64,000 nucleotides of DNA from Bradyrhizobium sp. (GTDB taxonomy: Bacteria; Pseudomonadota; Alphaproteobacteria; Rhizobiales; Beijerinckiaceae), in NCBI GenBank assembly GCA_004799435.1, contig SSMV01000056.1, positions 1 through 64,000 of the forward strand, read 5' to 3'. Positions 37,039 to 46,190 of this stretch are shown one piece after another. How positions within the stretch are numbered: the stretch's first letter is position 1; each line of letters begins with the position of its first letter. Both the position numbers and the translations under genes were made by a program. The notes under the pieces were generated by a model. That model searched no databases, was not told the DNA's origin, and saw nothing but the letters and a program-made list of their open reading frames with translations.

Positions 37039-37063
37039 TGCGTCATCCTGTCGGGCGGCCGGA

Positions 37064-37093
37064 GGCCAAAGCTTTTTGGGCCAAAGCTTTTTG
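37064..37093 (-). repeat. Tandem 15-bp repeat upstream of sdhB
   Basis: Two exact tandem copies of GGCCAAAGCTTTTTG (37064-37078 and 37079-37093) lie in the 74-base gap between the glycosyltransferase stop and the sdhB start. The tract is AT-rich against its surroundings. It looks like a slippage duplication in the sdhB leader. Confidence 0.9.
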
Positions 37094-37112
37094 AGCAAAG
37101 CGGGCGGCGCCG

Positions 37113-38402
37113 TCAATCCTCCTGCGTCGGGGGCGGCGGGGTGTCCGCCGGGCGCCATTTCCGCCTGCGCAGGCCGGCGATGAGAAGCCGCCGCAGACTG
37201 GTGAGCGGCGGCCGCCCGTGATGGGCGCGCCAGAACACTGCGGCGAGGTCATGAAACTTCATCATCGCCCGCAATTCGCGAATGACCTTGCGCTCGCCGA
37301 ATGTTTTCACGAGACGCGGATAGGCTCTCGCCAGCGCCGCGATCGCTTCAGGCGTCTCAAGCACCGAGCCGCGGGCCGAGATCGAGTCGACCGAATTGTT
37401 GACGACCATTTCGAGGACTTTGAAATAGCGCATCGGCGGAATAACCGCGGCGACGATTGTTTCGCACCGCTCGATGAGCGTCAGCACCGACAGCGCTTTC
37501 GCCTCGGTGTTGCGGGAATAGGCCGCTTCGTTGCCGACCCGAATGCCTTTGATCTGCGGCAGCCGCGAATGATCGTTGGCGCCGTGAAGCCGGTAGGCCG
37601 AGAGTGGCGCGCCAATCAGATTGACGCCGCAAAGGGCGAAGAGCGGAATGAGAAAATAACCATCGACGCCGCCAAGCAGCGGCTTCTTTACCTCGATCGC
37701 CAGCAGGTTCAGCATTTCGCGCTGGATCACATTGGCCGAACCTTGCGACCAGCACCATCTGCCGATGTCGGCGGGGGCGTCGCGGGTCACGCCGCGCAGG
37801 ACGGCGTATTGCGCTTCGCCTATGCTCGGCAAGGCCGGAACGCGCGACTCGCGCAGGCATTTTGGCAGCTTTCGCCAGCTGACGTCATCGATTGGCGCGT
37901 ATTGGCCTGTCACCAGAGCGTCGTTGGCGTCGATGGTCACATAGTTGGAAGAGGTGAATCCGGCCGGCGCGTTGGACGCCAGATGCGCCTGGACATGGAA
38001 GGAGAGGAAATTGTCGAACAGAAGGTCGTCGGCGTCGAGGAAGTTGACGAACTGGCCCTTCAGCTCGGGAAGGATCTTCAGCGCCGCGCCGAGATGTCCG
38101 TAGTTCTCGGACAGGCTCACAAGCCGGAACCGGTCGTCGCCAGAGATCGCCGCATTGATGACGGCGACGCTGTCATCGGTCGAGCAATTGTCGACGATGA
38201 CGCATTCAAATCGCCGATAGTCCTGCCGCTTGACCGATTCGATCGCGGCGCCGACAAAGCGCGCGTAATTCCAATTGACGATGACGACGGAAACGAGCGG
38301 AAGCTCGAAGCGTTGCGCGATTTGCGCGCCGATCTCCTCGCCCGCAGCGCTGGCGGGAGATTTCGTCGCCTCCGGCTCCTTTTCGGATGTGTCGTCTCTC
38401 AA
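37113..38402 (-). CDS. Family 2 glycosyltransferase inside the sdh operon
   Basis: The 429-residue protein has an N-terminal GT-A domain of family 2: [35 protein letters not shown], and the metal-binding DADD at 123-126. The C-terminal 200 residues are helical and end basic ([13 protein letters not shown]). It transfers a sugar from a nucleotide donor to an unknown acceptor. Its ATG overlaps the sdhA stop (ATGA) and it precedes sdhB, so it splits the succinate dehydrogenase operon. GC looks a little lower than its neighbours, consistent with later insertion. Confidence 0.88.
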   Translation of the reverse strand: MRDDTSEKEPEATKSPASAAGEEIGAQIAQRFELPLVSVVIVNWNYARFVGAAIESVKRQDYRRFECVIVDNCSTDDSVAVINAAISGDDRFRLVSLSENYGHLGAALKILPELKGQFVNFLDADDLLFDNFLSFHVQAHLASNAPAGFTSSNYVTIDANDALVTGQYAPIDDVSWRKLPKCLRESRVPALPSIGEAQYAVLRGVTRDAPADIGRWCWSQGSANVIQREMLNLLAIEVKKPLLGGVDGYFLIPLFALCGVNLIGAPLSAYRLHGANDHSRLPQIKGIRVGNEAAYSRNTEAKALSVLTLIERCETIVAAVIPPMRYFKVLEMVVNNSVDSISARGSVLETPEAIAALARAYPRLVKTFGERKVIRELRAMMKFHDLAAVFWRAHHGRPPLTSLRRLLIAGLRRRKWRPADTPPPPTQED

Positions 38403-40231
38403 TAGACGCGCGCCTTCGGCTCGATATAGGCGACGTCATTCGACATCGTGTAGGCGTGCACCGGCCGGTAATCGAGCCGGACGTCATATTTGTCCGCGTC
38501 GATCCAGGCCAGCGTGTGCTTCATCCAATTGACGTCGTCGCGCGTCGGATGGTCCTCGCGCGCATGGGCGCCGCGGCTCTCGGTGCGGTTGAGCGCGCCC
38601 TCCATCGTCACCACCGCCTGGACGATGAGATTGTCATATTCGAGCGTCTCGATCAGGTCGGAGTTCCAGATCAACGAGCGATCGGAGATGCGCGCGTCCG
38701 TTCCCGAACGCCAGGCCTCATGGATCATCTTCTGGCCTTCGGCGAGTGTCTCGCCAGTGCGGAACACCGCGCAATGGCTCTGCATGATCCGTTGCATGGC
38801 GAGGCGAAGCTGGGCGGTCGGCGTCTTGCCATTGGCGTGGCGGAAGCGGTCGAGCCGCGCCAGCGCCGCTTCGGCGCTGTTAGGGGGCAGGTCGGGCTGG
38901 CTTGCGCCGGCGCTTAGCCGCTCGGCGGCGCGTTCGCCCGCCGCGCGTCCGAAGACGACGAGATCGATCAGCGAGTTCGATCCAAGCCGGTTCGCGCCAT
39001 GCACCGAGACGCAGGCCGCTTCGCCCAGCGCCATCAAGCCCGGCACGACAGCGTCGGGATCGCCATTGGCCTTGGTCAGGACCTCGCCGTGATAATTGGT
39101 CGGGATGCCGCCCATATTATAGTGCACAGTCGGCAGCACCGGGATCGGCTCCTTGGTCACATCGACGCCGGCGAAAATGCGCGCGCTCTCGGAGATGCCG
39201 GGAAGCCGCTCGTGCAGCACCTTGGGATCGAGATGGTCGAGGTGCAGGAAGATGTGATCCTTGAGCTTGCCGACGCCGCGGCCCTCGCGGATTTCGACCG
39301 TCATCGCGCGACTGACGACGTCGCGCGAAGCGAGATCCTTGGCCGAGGGCGCGTAGCGCTCCATGAAGCGCTCGCCCTCTGAGTTAACAAGGTAGCCGCC
39401 CTCGCCGCGCGAACCTTCGGTGATCAGACAGCCGGCGCCATAGATGCCGGTCGGATGGAATTGCACGAACTCCATATCCTGCAGTGGGACGCCAGCGCGC
39501 AGCGCCATGGCGCTGCCGTCGCCGGTGCAAGTGTGGGCGCTGGTCGCCGAGAAATAGGCGCGACCGTAGCCGCCCGTCGCCAGAACGGTCGTCTGGGCGC
39601 GGAAGCGATGAATCGTCCCGTCGTCCATCTTGAGGCAGACGACGCCGCGCACTTTGCCCTCGGCGTCGCGGATGAGATCGAGCGCGAAATATTCGATGAA
39701 GAAGGCGCATTTGGCTTTCAGCGCCTGGCCGTAGAGCGTGTGCAGAATCGCGTGTCCGGTGCGATCGGCGGCGGCGCAGGTGCGCTGCGCGATGCCCTTG
39801 CCATAGTCGGTCGTCATGCCGCCGAACGGGCGCTGATAGATCTTGCCTTCCTCGGTGCGCGAAAACGGCACGCCCCAATGGTCGAGCTCATAGACCGCGC
39901 TCGAAGCGTTGCGGCAGAGATATTCAATCGCGTCCTGGTCGCCGAGCCAGTCTGAGCCCTTGACGGTGTCGTACATGTGCCAGCGCCAGTCGTCCGGCCC
40001 CATATTGCCAAGCGCCGCCGAAATGCCGCCCTGGGCGGCGACGGTGTGCGAGCGGGTGGGAAAGACCTTGCTGATGCAGGCGGTCTTCAGCCCCGCCTGG
40101 GCGCAGCCGACCGAGGCGCGCAATCCCGCGCCGCCCGCGCCAACCACCACCACGTCGAAAGTGTGATCGAAGATCGGATAGGCGTTGCCCCCAAGCTTTG
40201 GAGCGCTGACGTCCGGGGAGCCGTTAGCCAT
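38399..40231 (-). CDS. sdhA: Succinate dehydrogenase flavoprotein subunit
   Basis: SdhA oxidises succinate to fumarate with covalent FAD, linking the TCA cycle to the respiratory chain. The 610-residue protein has the dinucleotide motif GAGGAGLRA (31-39), the FAD-linking His62 in [13 protein letters not shown], and the active-site [21 protein letters not shown]. The conserved [19 protein letters not shown] is also present. Length is normal. It is preceded by sdhC and sdhD and followed by a glycosyltransferase, not directly by sdhB. Confidence 0.98.
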   Translation of the reverse strand: MANGSPDVSAPKLGGNAYPIFDHTFDVVVVGAGGAGLRASVGCAQAGLKTACISKVFPTRSHTVAAQGGISAALGNMGPDDWRWHMYDTVKGSDWLGDQDAIEYLCRNASSAVYELDHWGVPFSRTEEGKIYQRPFGGMTTDYGKGIAQRTCAAADRTGHAILHTLYGQALKAKCAFFIEYFALDLIRDAEGKVRGVVCLKMDDGTIHRFRAQTTVLATGGYGRAYFSATSAHTCTGDGSAMALRAGVPLQDMEFVQFHPTGIYGAGCLITEGSRGEGGYLVNSEGERFMERYAPSAKDLASRDVVSRAMTVEIREGRGVGKLKDHIFLHLDHLDPKVLHERLPGISESARIFAGVDVTKEPIPVLPTVHYNMGGIPTNYHGEVLTKANGDPDAVVPGLMALGEAACVSVHGANRLGSNSLIDLVVFGRAAGERAAERLSAGASQPDLPPNSAEAALARLDRFRHANGKTPTAQLRLAMQRIMQSHCAVFRTGETLAEGQKMIHEAWRSGTDARISDRSLIWNSDLIETLEYDNLIVQAVVTMEGALNRTESRGAHAREDHPTRDDVNWMKHTLAWIDADKYDVRLDYRPVHAYTMSNDVAYIEPKARVY

Positions 40232-40258
40232 GTCGAAGCAAGCCCTTTGTCGACGGGG

Positions 40259-40648
40259 TCAGACGAAGCCGATGCGCAGCACGGCGTAGACGCAAGCGAG
40301 CGCCAGCCCGCCGGCGTAGCAGGCGCTGGCGATCAGCGCCCATTCGCGGGCTCGGCCGTGCACATAATCGAGGATGACCGAGCGCATTCCAAGATGCATG
40401 TGAAAGCAGGCGACAAGTGCGAAAAGCGCGATCAGGATCGCCGGCAGCGGATGGCCGAGTTCGGCTCTGACGCCATTGTAGTCCTTGTTGAGGAGCGACA
40501 GCGACAGCCAGACGAAACCGATCGACAGGGGAACCAGCGCCGCCGAGGTGACGCGCATCAGCCAGGCTTCCTGCGCGCCAAGTCGCGCCGAGCCGAGATA
40601 GCGCGCGCCGGCGGCGGCGGTGCGTAGCGATTTGCCCGATTGCGTCAT
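40259..40648 (-). CDS. sdhD: Succinate dehydrogenase membrane anchor subunit
   Basis: SdhD anchors the enzyme in the inner membrane and helps bind haem and ubiquinone. The 129-residue protein has three membrane helices and the family pattern ARLGAQEAWLMRVTSAALVPL, with HMHLGMRSVILDYVHG containing the likely haem-ligand histidine region. Length is normal. It lies between sdhC and sdhA, 10 bases from sdhC. Confidence 0.95.
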   Translation of the reverse strand: MTQSGKSLRTAAAGARYLGSARLGAQEAWLMRVTSAALVPLSIGFVWLSLSLLNKDYNGVRAELGHPLPAILIALFALVACFHMHLGMRSVILDYVHGRAREWALIASACYAGGLALACVYAVLRIGFV

Positions 40649-40658
40649 TGTCGCCCCC

Positions 40659-41066
40659 TTAGCGAATCGCGTAGCCGATCGCCCAGACGATCAGCGTCAG
40701 CACGACGCCGCCGATCAGTGTCCCCTGCGCGAGCCATTCGCGCTCGGGGGCGTCGAGCCCATAGCCGGCGTCCCAGATGAAATGTCGGATGCCGCCGAGC
40801 AAATGGTGGAACAGCGCCCAGGTGAAGCCGAGCAGGATCAACCGGCCGAGGATCGACTGGATGAAGCCGGAAAAAACGGCGAAGGCGGAAGCGTCCAGCG
40901 AGGCGGCGAGCAGAAACCAGGTCAGCATCATCACGCCGAGGTAGAGCCCGACGCCGGTGATGCGATGGACGATCGACATCGCCATGGTCAGGGTGAAGCG
41001 ATAGATGCCAAGATGGGGCGACAGAGGGCGCGCGGGCGGCTTTGGCGCGGTCTGGGTCGAAGCCAT
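40659..41066 (-). CDS. sdhC: Succinate dehydrogenase cytochrome b556 subunit
   Basis: SdhC is the large membrane anchor, with SdhD forming the haem b and quinone site. The 135-residue protein shows the family start RPLSPHLGIYRFTLTMAMSIVHRITGVGLYLG, where SIVHRITG carries the conserved Ser and Arg of the quinone pocket, and the haem-ligand segment ALFHHLLGGIRHFIWD. Three membrane helices are visible. It is the first gene of the operon; the promoter should lie in the 204 bases before the divergent monooxygenase gene. Confidence 0.96.
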   Translation of the reverse strand: MASTQTAPKPPARPLSPHLGIYRFTLTMAMSIVHRITGVGLYLGVMMLTWFLLAASLDASAFAVFSGFIQSILGRLILLGFTWALFHHLLGGIRHFIWDAGYGLDAPEREWLAQGTLIGGVVLTLIVWAIGYAIR

Positions 41067-41270
41067 GGCGGAGAGTCCTCGTCAATTCGCGCCTCGTTCC
41101 TTAACGCCCCCGGCGTTGCGCCGCAACATCGGGCGGCCGCCCGGGGCGCGGTGGATCGAGACCCTATCCGCCCCGCGCAGTCGCCCGTCTGGTCGCGACT
41201 TGCAAAATCGGCGAAGTTCCAGCTTCCTTGAGTGTCTCGCGCGGCTTGGCGCATCGGCGGGAGGCGGGTC

Positions 41271-42416
41271 GTGGAAACTCTGGATGCGGCCATTATCGGC
41301 GCAGGTCCGGCTGGGCTCGCGGCGGCGCGCGAGCTCAAGGCGCGCGGGCTCAACCCGGTCATATTCGAGAAAGCCGAGACAGTCGGCTCAGTCTGGCGGC
41401 GCCATTACGACCGGCTGCATCTGCACACTGCCCGCATGCATTCGGGCTTGCCAGGCATGGCGATACCGTCAGCCTATGGGCGCTATCCCTCGCGCGCCCA
41501 GTTTGTCGACTATCTCGAAAGCTACGCGGCGAGGTTCGAACTTCGCCCGCGCTTCAATAGGCCAGTCGGCGCGGTCCGGCGCGACGACCGCCTCTGGCGC
41601 ATCGAGGCGGGGAGCCAGTCCGCGACGGCGCCGATTGTAGTGATCGCGACCGGCTGGGCCGATTTTCCCTACACGCCCGTTTGGCCGGGCATGTCGGCCT
41701 TCGGCGGCGCGATTGTCCATTCGAGCCGCTATCGCGCCGGCGCGCTTTACGCCGGCAAGCGGGTGCTGGTGGTCGGCTTCGGCAATTCCGGCGCCGAAAT
41801 CGCGCTCGATCTCTGCGAGGCGGGCGCCGATGTCACGCTCGCGGTTCGTGGGCCGGTGCGCGTCGTGCCGCGCGATCTGCTCGGCGTGCCGATTCAGACC
41901 TTCTCCATCGCGCAAAGATTCCTGCCGACGCGCGTCGCCGATTTTCTCAACGAGCCGGTCATTCGGCTCGCCATCGGCCCGCTTGAGAAACTCGGCCTGA
42001 AGCGCGCGGCCAAGGGGCCGTTGCGAATGATCGAGGAAGACGGTCGCGTGCCGGTGATCGATATTGGCGCAGTCGCCAAGATCAGAAGCGGCGCGATCAA
42101 GGTGCGTGGCGCGATCGATCGATTCACGCCCGACGGCGTGGCGTTCGTCGAGACTGGCGAAGAGCGTTTCGACGCCGTCATCCTCGCCACCGGCTTCCGC
42201 CCCGATCTGCGCGCCCTGTTGCCCGACGGCGAGGGTGTTCTCGACGCTCAGGGCAAGCCGCTGGTGAGCGATCGGGCGTCCGCGGCGCCCGGACTTTTCT
42301 TTGTCGGCGCGACACCTTCGCCGAGCGGGCAATTGCGACAGATCGCGATTGGCGCGACGCAGGTCGCCGATCTCGCGAGCCGGTCTGCGCGCGGCGAAAG
42401 CGCGCGCCCGCACTAA
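41271..42416 (+). CDS. Flavin-containing monooxygenase-like NAD(P)/FAD oxidoreductase
   Basis: The 381-residue protein has two dinucleotide motifs: GAGPAGLAAARELKARG near residue 10 for FAD and GFGNSGAEIALDLCEAG for NADPH. The pattern VWRRHYDRLHLHTARMHSGLPG follows the first and is typical of YUCCA/FMO-like enzymes. Such enzymes oxygenate nitrogen, sulfur or ketone carbon of small molecules; the substrate is unknown. The start is probably GTG at 41271 with GGGAGG upstream; a GTG at 41232 is an alternative. It converges on the PfkB gene. Confidence 0.84.
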   Translation: METLDAAIIGAGPAGLAAARELKARGLNPVIFEKAETVGSVWRRHYDRLHLHTARMHSGLPGMAIPSAYGRYPSRAQFVDYLESYAARFELRPRFNRPVGAVRRDDRLWRIEAGSQSATAPIVVIATGWADFPYTPVWPGMSAFGGAIVHSSRYRAGALYAGKRVLVVGFGNSGAEIALDLCEAGADVTLAVRGPVRVVPRDLLGVPIQTFSIAQRFLPTRVADFLNEPVIRLAIGPLEKLGLKRAAKGPLRMIEEDGRVPVIDIGAVAKIRSGAIKVRGAIDRFTPDGVAFVETGEERFDAVILATGFRPDLRALLPDGEGVLDAQGKPLVSDRASAAPGLFFVGATPSPSGQLRQIAIGATQVADLASRSARGESARPH

Positions 42417-42438
42417 GCCGCTGCTTCGATCCCGACCC

Positions 42439-43371
42439 TCAGCTCAGCCCGTGCTCGGCCATTTCGCGCCGCGTCGGCGGATTGGAGCCCTTGCGGGTGC
42501 AGGTGATCGCCGAGGCGGCGGCGGCGAAGCGCAGCCACGCGGCCAACTTTTCGCCGTTTGGCGCGCGCGCGCCCGCCCCGAGCGCGCCATCGCGATCCAT
42601 CGCGGCGAGCAGCGCCGACATGAAACTGTCGCCGGCGCCGACCGTGTCGACCACCGCGACCTTGGGCGCAAGCGCGCTGAAGCGCTCGCCGTCGAGATAA
42701 GCGACCGCGCCTCGCTCGCCCAGCGTCGCCACACAAAAGCGCGGACCGAGCCGCGACCATGCTGCCAGCGATTGCTCGATCGGGCGGTCCGGATAGAGCC
42801 AGGCGAGATCTTCCTCGCTCGCCTTGGCGATCGTCGCTAACGCAACCTGCCGTTCGACCAGCGTGAGGACGCTTGTGCGATCGGGCGTCACCATCGGGCG
42901 AATGTTGGGATCGAAGCTGGTGGTCGCGCGGGCGCGCGCTTGCGCGAGCGCCGCAACGACCGTTTCGGCGTGACGCGGTTCGACGGCGGAGATCGAGCCG
43001 ACATGAAGATGGCGCGCTTCCTGGGGCCACGCGGGGGGAAACGGCCACTGGCCGTCGAAGGCTGTCGCGTCGAAATAGAAGGAATAGCGTGAGCCGGTCT
43101 TGGCGGTGCCGCGCATGACGAAGGCGAGCATGCTTGGGCGTGGGTCGCGGGCGATGAGGCTCAGATCGACCCCGTCGGCGACCAGCGCGGCGGCGAGCGC
43201 CTCGCCATTCGGGTCGGCCGACAGCCGGGAGACGAAGGAGACCGGCGCGCCCAGACGCGCGAGGCCGATGGCGACATTATAGGGCGACCCGCCAAGCGCC
43301 GCATCATAGCGGCCATCGACCAAGGGATCGGGGATGAGGTCGATCAGCGCCTCACCGGAAACGAGTATCAT
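42439..43371 (-). CDS. PfkB family carbohydrate kinase (fructokinase-like)
   Basis: The 310-residue protein is a ribokinase-fold sugar kinase. It has the N-terminal GGSPYNVAIGLARLG and the ATP/catalytic motif DTVGAGDSF (242-250, catalytic Asp248). Fructokinase or 2-keto-3-deoxygluconate kinase are plausible; sequence alone does not decide. It is the third gene of the leftward arm of the sugar-acid cluster, 24 bases after the dehydrogenase stop, which favours a sugar-acid or keto-sugar substrate. A lone fructokinase is the alternative. Confidence 0.88.
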   Translation of the reverse strand: MILVSGEALIDLIPDPLVDGRYDAALGGSPYNVAIGLARLGAPVSFVSRLSADPNGEALAAALVADGVDLSLIARDPRPSMLAFVMRGTAKTGSRYSFYFDATAFDGQWPFPPAWPQEARHLHVGSISAVEPRHAETVVAALAQARARATTSFDPNIRPMVTPDRTSVLTLVERQVALATIAKASEEDLAWLYPDRPIEQSLAAWSRLGPRFCVATLGERGAVAYLDGERFSALAPKVAVVDTVGAGDSFMSALLAAMDRDGALGAGARAPNGEKLAAWLRFAAAASAITCTRKGSNPPTRREMAEHGLS

Positions 43372-43395
43372 AGCCGATCAATCCCCCGCCTTATG

Positions 43396-44835
43396 TCACG
43401 CCATCGTATAGGCGGTCTTGACCGTCGTGTAGAACTCGACCGCATAGCGGCCCTGCTCGCGCGCGCCCAGGCTTGAGCCTTTGCGGCCGCCAAAGGGCGC
43501 ATGATAATCGACCCCCGCCGTCGGCAGATTGACCATCGCCATTCCGACCTCGGCGTTGCGCTTATAATGCGACGCATATTTGAGGCTGGTCGTGCAAATG
43601 CCGCCGCACAGGCCGAATTCGGTGTCGTTGGCCAGCGCGAGCGCGTGGTCGTAATCGCGCGCCGGGATCATTGTGGCGACGGGACCGAAAATCTCCTCGC
43701 GCGCGATCCGCATGTCATTGTCGGCGTCGACGAAGAGCGCCGGGGCCATATAAAAGCCGGGCGTCGCGCGATTGAGTCGCTCGCCGCCGAGCTTGAGCGT
43801 GGCGCCCTCGCCCTTGCCGATCTCGACGTAAGAGAGATCCTGCTGGAGCTGTCCGTCATCGACCACCGGGCCGATATGGACGCCGGGCTTGCGCGCGTCG
43901 TCGACCGTCAGCGCTCGCATGCGTTCGGCGAGCGCATCGGCGAAACGCCCGTAAACGCCTTTGGTGACGATCAACCGCGAGGAGGCGGTGCAGCGCTGGC
44001 CGGTTGAGAAATAGGCGCCATTGACCGCAACCTCGACCGCCGTCTTAAGATCGGCGTCGTCCAGCACGATCAGTGGGTTTTTGCCGCCCATTTCGAGCTG
44101 GAATTTGCGCATGCGCGCCGTGCAGGCCTCGGCGACTTTGCGCCCCGTCGCCACCGATCCGGTGAAGGTGAGCGCGTCGATGCGCGGATGATCGAGCATC
44201 GCTTGCCCGACTACGGAGCCGCGCCCCATCACGAGGTTGAATACGCCGGCGGGAACGCCGGCGCGAACGATGATCTCGGCCAGCTTATGCGCCGAGGCCG
44301 TGACCAATTCGGCCGGCTTGAAGATGATGCAATTGCCGTAGCAGAGCGCCGGCGCAATCTTCCAGGACGGGATGACCAGCGGGAAATTCCACGGCGCGAT
44401 GACGCCAACGACGCCGACGCCTTCGCGGGTCACCTCGACATCGACGCCCGGCCGCAGGCTGCCGAATTTCTCGCCCGGAATACGCAGCGCTTCGCCGGCG
44501 AAGAAATCGAAGGTAAGCGCGGCGCGCGAGACTTCGCCGATCGCCTCGGGCAGGGTCTTGCCCTCCTCGCGCGCCAGAAGATCGCCGAGTTCGTCGCGGC
44601 GCGCCGTCATTTCGGCAGCGATGCGGGCGAGGATGTCATGGCGCTCCAACGGTGTCGTGCGCGACCAGGTGGGGAAGGCGGCTCGCGCGGCGGCGACGGC
44701 GGCCTCGACATCGGCGGCGCTCGCCTGGGCGTAAAGGCCGACGAGGTCATTGGTGTCGGAGGGATTGAGGTTGCGCGAGGCGCTTTCAGAGCCTCTCCAT
44801 TCGCCGGCGATGTAATTTTTATGGGTTTCGGTCAT
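43396..44835 (-). CDS. Aldehyde dehydrogenase, 2-oxoglutarate-semialdehyde type
   Basis: The 479-residue NAD(P)-dependent aldehyde dehydrogenase has VIAPWNFPLVIPSWKIAPAL, the general base Glu248 (LEMGGKNP), and the nucleophile Cys282 (GQRCTASS). Overall pattern (NYIAGEWRGS start, ALTFTGSVATGRKV) resembles alpha-ketoglutaric semialdehyde dehydrogenases that end non-phosphorylative pentose and aldarate pathways by making 2-oxoglutarate. Its place next to an FAH-fold dehydratase supports this. A succinate- or lactaldehyde-type substrate cannot be excluded. Confidence 0.87.
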   Translation of the reverse strand: MTETHKNYIAGEWRGSESASRNLNPSDTNDLVGLYAQASAADVEAAVAAARAAFPTWSRTTPLERHDILARIAAEMTARRDELGDLLAREEGKTLPEAIGEVSRAALTFDFFAGEALRIPGEKFGSLRPGVDVEVTREGVGVVGVIAPWNFPLVIPSWKIAPALCYGNCIIFKPAELVTASAHKLAEIIVRAGVPAGVFNLVMGRGSVVGQAMLDHPRIDALTFTGSVATGRKVAEACTARMRKFQLEMGGKNPLIVLDDADLKTAVEVAVNGAYFSTGQRCTASSRLIVTKGVYGRFADALAERMRALTVDDARKPGVHIGPVVDDGQLQQDLSYVEIGKGEGATLKLGGERLNRATPGFYMAPALFVDADNDMRIAREEIFGPVATMIPARDYDHALALANDTEFGLCGGICTTSLKYASHYKRNAEVGMAMVNLPTAGVDYHAPFGGRKGSSLGAREQGRYAVEFYTTVKTAYTMA

Positions 44836-44883
44836 CGTGTCTTCGCCTTTTGAAAAGGATGCTGTCCGCTCCGCAGATTCAAA

Positions 44884-46071
44884 TCAAGCCGTTCCAATCA
44901 GGCCGCGCCGCGCCAGGTTCTGCATCAGCGCGCCAACGCCGAAGCGCCAGGGTTCGCAATCCTGACAGTGGCGCATCCGGTTGGTCAGCGCGCCGAGCTT
45001 TTCCGTGCTCACAGTGACGAGATCGCCCTGCTTATGGGTGAAGCCGCGACCCGGCGTGTCGCGGTCGGCGACGGGAGCGAACATCGTCCCGAGGAAGAGC
45101 GCCGCGCCGTCGGGATATTGATGCGACGCTCCGATGAGCTGGGCCACCAGTTCGGTCGGATCGCGGCTGATGCGCGCCATCGACGAGCCGCCCTGGAGCC
45201 TATATCCGTCCTCGCCCTCGATGCTGAGGCCGATTTCGGCGTTTCGCACGTCGTCGAGCGTGAAGGTTGAGTCGAACAGGCGCAGGAAGGGACCGATGGC
45301 GCAGCTTGCGTTTTGATCCTTGGCCTTGCCGAGCAGCAGCGCTGACCGCCCCTCGAAATCGCGCAGATTGACGTCGTTGCCAAGCGTCGCGCCGACGATC
45401 GCGCCGCGCGAATTGATCGCCAGCACGACTTCCGGCTCCGGATTGTTCCAGGCGGAAGCGGCGTGGAAGCCGGCGTCCGCGCCAGTTCCGATCGCCGACA
45501 TCGGCTGGCTCTTGGTGAAGATCTCGGCGTCCGGGCCGAGCCCGACTTCAAGATATTGCGACCAGGCGCCGGCCTCAACCAGCGCCTGTTTCAGCCGCTC
45601 GGCGGCGGGCGAACCCGGCTTCACTGTCGCCAGCTCGCCGCCGACCCTCTGGGCGAAGTCGCGGCGAATCGCTTCCGCCGCGGCGCTTTCGCCGCGCGCC
45701 CGCTCCTCGATCACCCGCTCGATCATCGAGGCGGCAAAGGTGACGCCGGCCGCCTTGATCGCCTGCAGGTCGATGGGGGCGATGAGCCAGGGCCGATTGG
45801 GATCGCGACGGTCAGGGGGCGTATTGGCGAGGATCGCGGCTAGGCTCCCCAGCCGCTCGCCCTTGGCTTGGCGGGCCGCTGCGGCCGGGTCAGGCGATTC
45901 GCAAAGCGCGCTGACGGTCGCAAAGGCGGACGTGACGTCATAGAGGGCGCCGTCGCGGGCGATAACGACCGAAGGGCCGCCGGCGTCGGGCCGCCAGACG
46001 CGGCCAACCAACGCGCCGGTGAATCCATCGCGCGGAAGGGTCGTCTCCTCTTGCAATCGCACTATGGCCAT
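44884..46071 (-). CDS. FAH-family protein, probable 2-keto-3-deoxy-sugar-acid dehydratase
   Basis: The 395-residue protein has a C-terminal fumarylacetoacetate-hydrolase fold with metal-binding acids in WNNPEPEVVLAI and the loop AGVTFAASMIERVIEERARG. Length and pattern match the XylX/KdxD-type enzymes that dehydrate 2-keto-3-deoxy-pentonate to 2-oxoglutarate semialdehyde. With the adjoining dehydrogenase this would complete a Weimberg-like route. It starts the leftward arm of the cluster and is divergent from the GntR gene. The exact stereochemistry of the substrate is unknown. Confidence 0.82.
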   Translation of the reverse strand: MAIVRLQEETTLPRDGFTGALVGRVWRPDAGGPSVVIARDGALYDVTSAFATVSALCESPDPAAAARQAKGERLGSLAAILANTPPDRRDPNRPWLIAPIDLQAIKAAGVTFAASMIERVIEERARGESAAAEAIRRDFAQRVGGELATVKPGSPAAERLKQALVEAGAWSQYLEVGLGPDAEIFTKSQPMSAIGTGADAGFHAASAWNNPEPEVVLAINSRGAIVGATLGNDVNLRDFEGRSALLLGKAKDQNASCAIGPFLRLFDSTFTLDDVRNAEIGLSIEGEDGYRLQGGSSMARISRDPTELVAQLIGASHQYPDGAALFLGTMFAPVADRDTPGRGFTHKQGDLVTVSTEKLGALTNRMRHCQDCEPWRFGVGALMQNLARRGLIGTA

Positions 46072-46138
46072 GTTGGTTTTCGTCTCCCTTCACCCCTTGC
46101 ATTTGACGGCGGGCAGCCGCATCTCTAGCGTCTGACAT

Positions 46139-46157
46139 GCCAGCCTTGAAGGTTGGC
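46139..46157. promoter_or_regulatory. Candidate GntR operator in divergent gap
   Basis: The sequence GCCAGCCTTGAAGGTTGGC is a 19-bp imperfect palindrome with eight of nine arm pairs matching. It lies in the 119-base gap between the FAH gene and the GntR gene, 68 bases from one start and 34 from the other. A FadR-type repressor usually binds such a site and controls both arms. This is inference from position and symmetry. Confidence 0.45.
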
Positions 46158-46190
46158 GCCTCCGGGGAGGGACGGGAGTCGATAGGAGCC

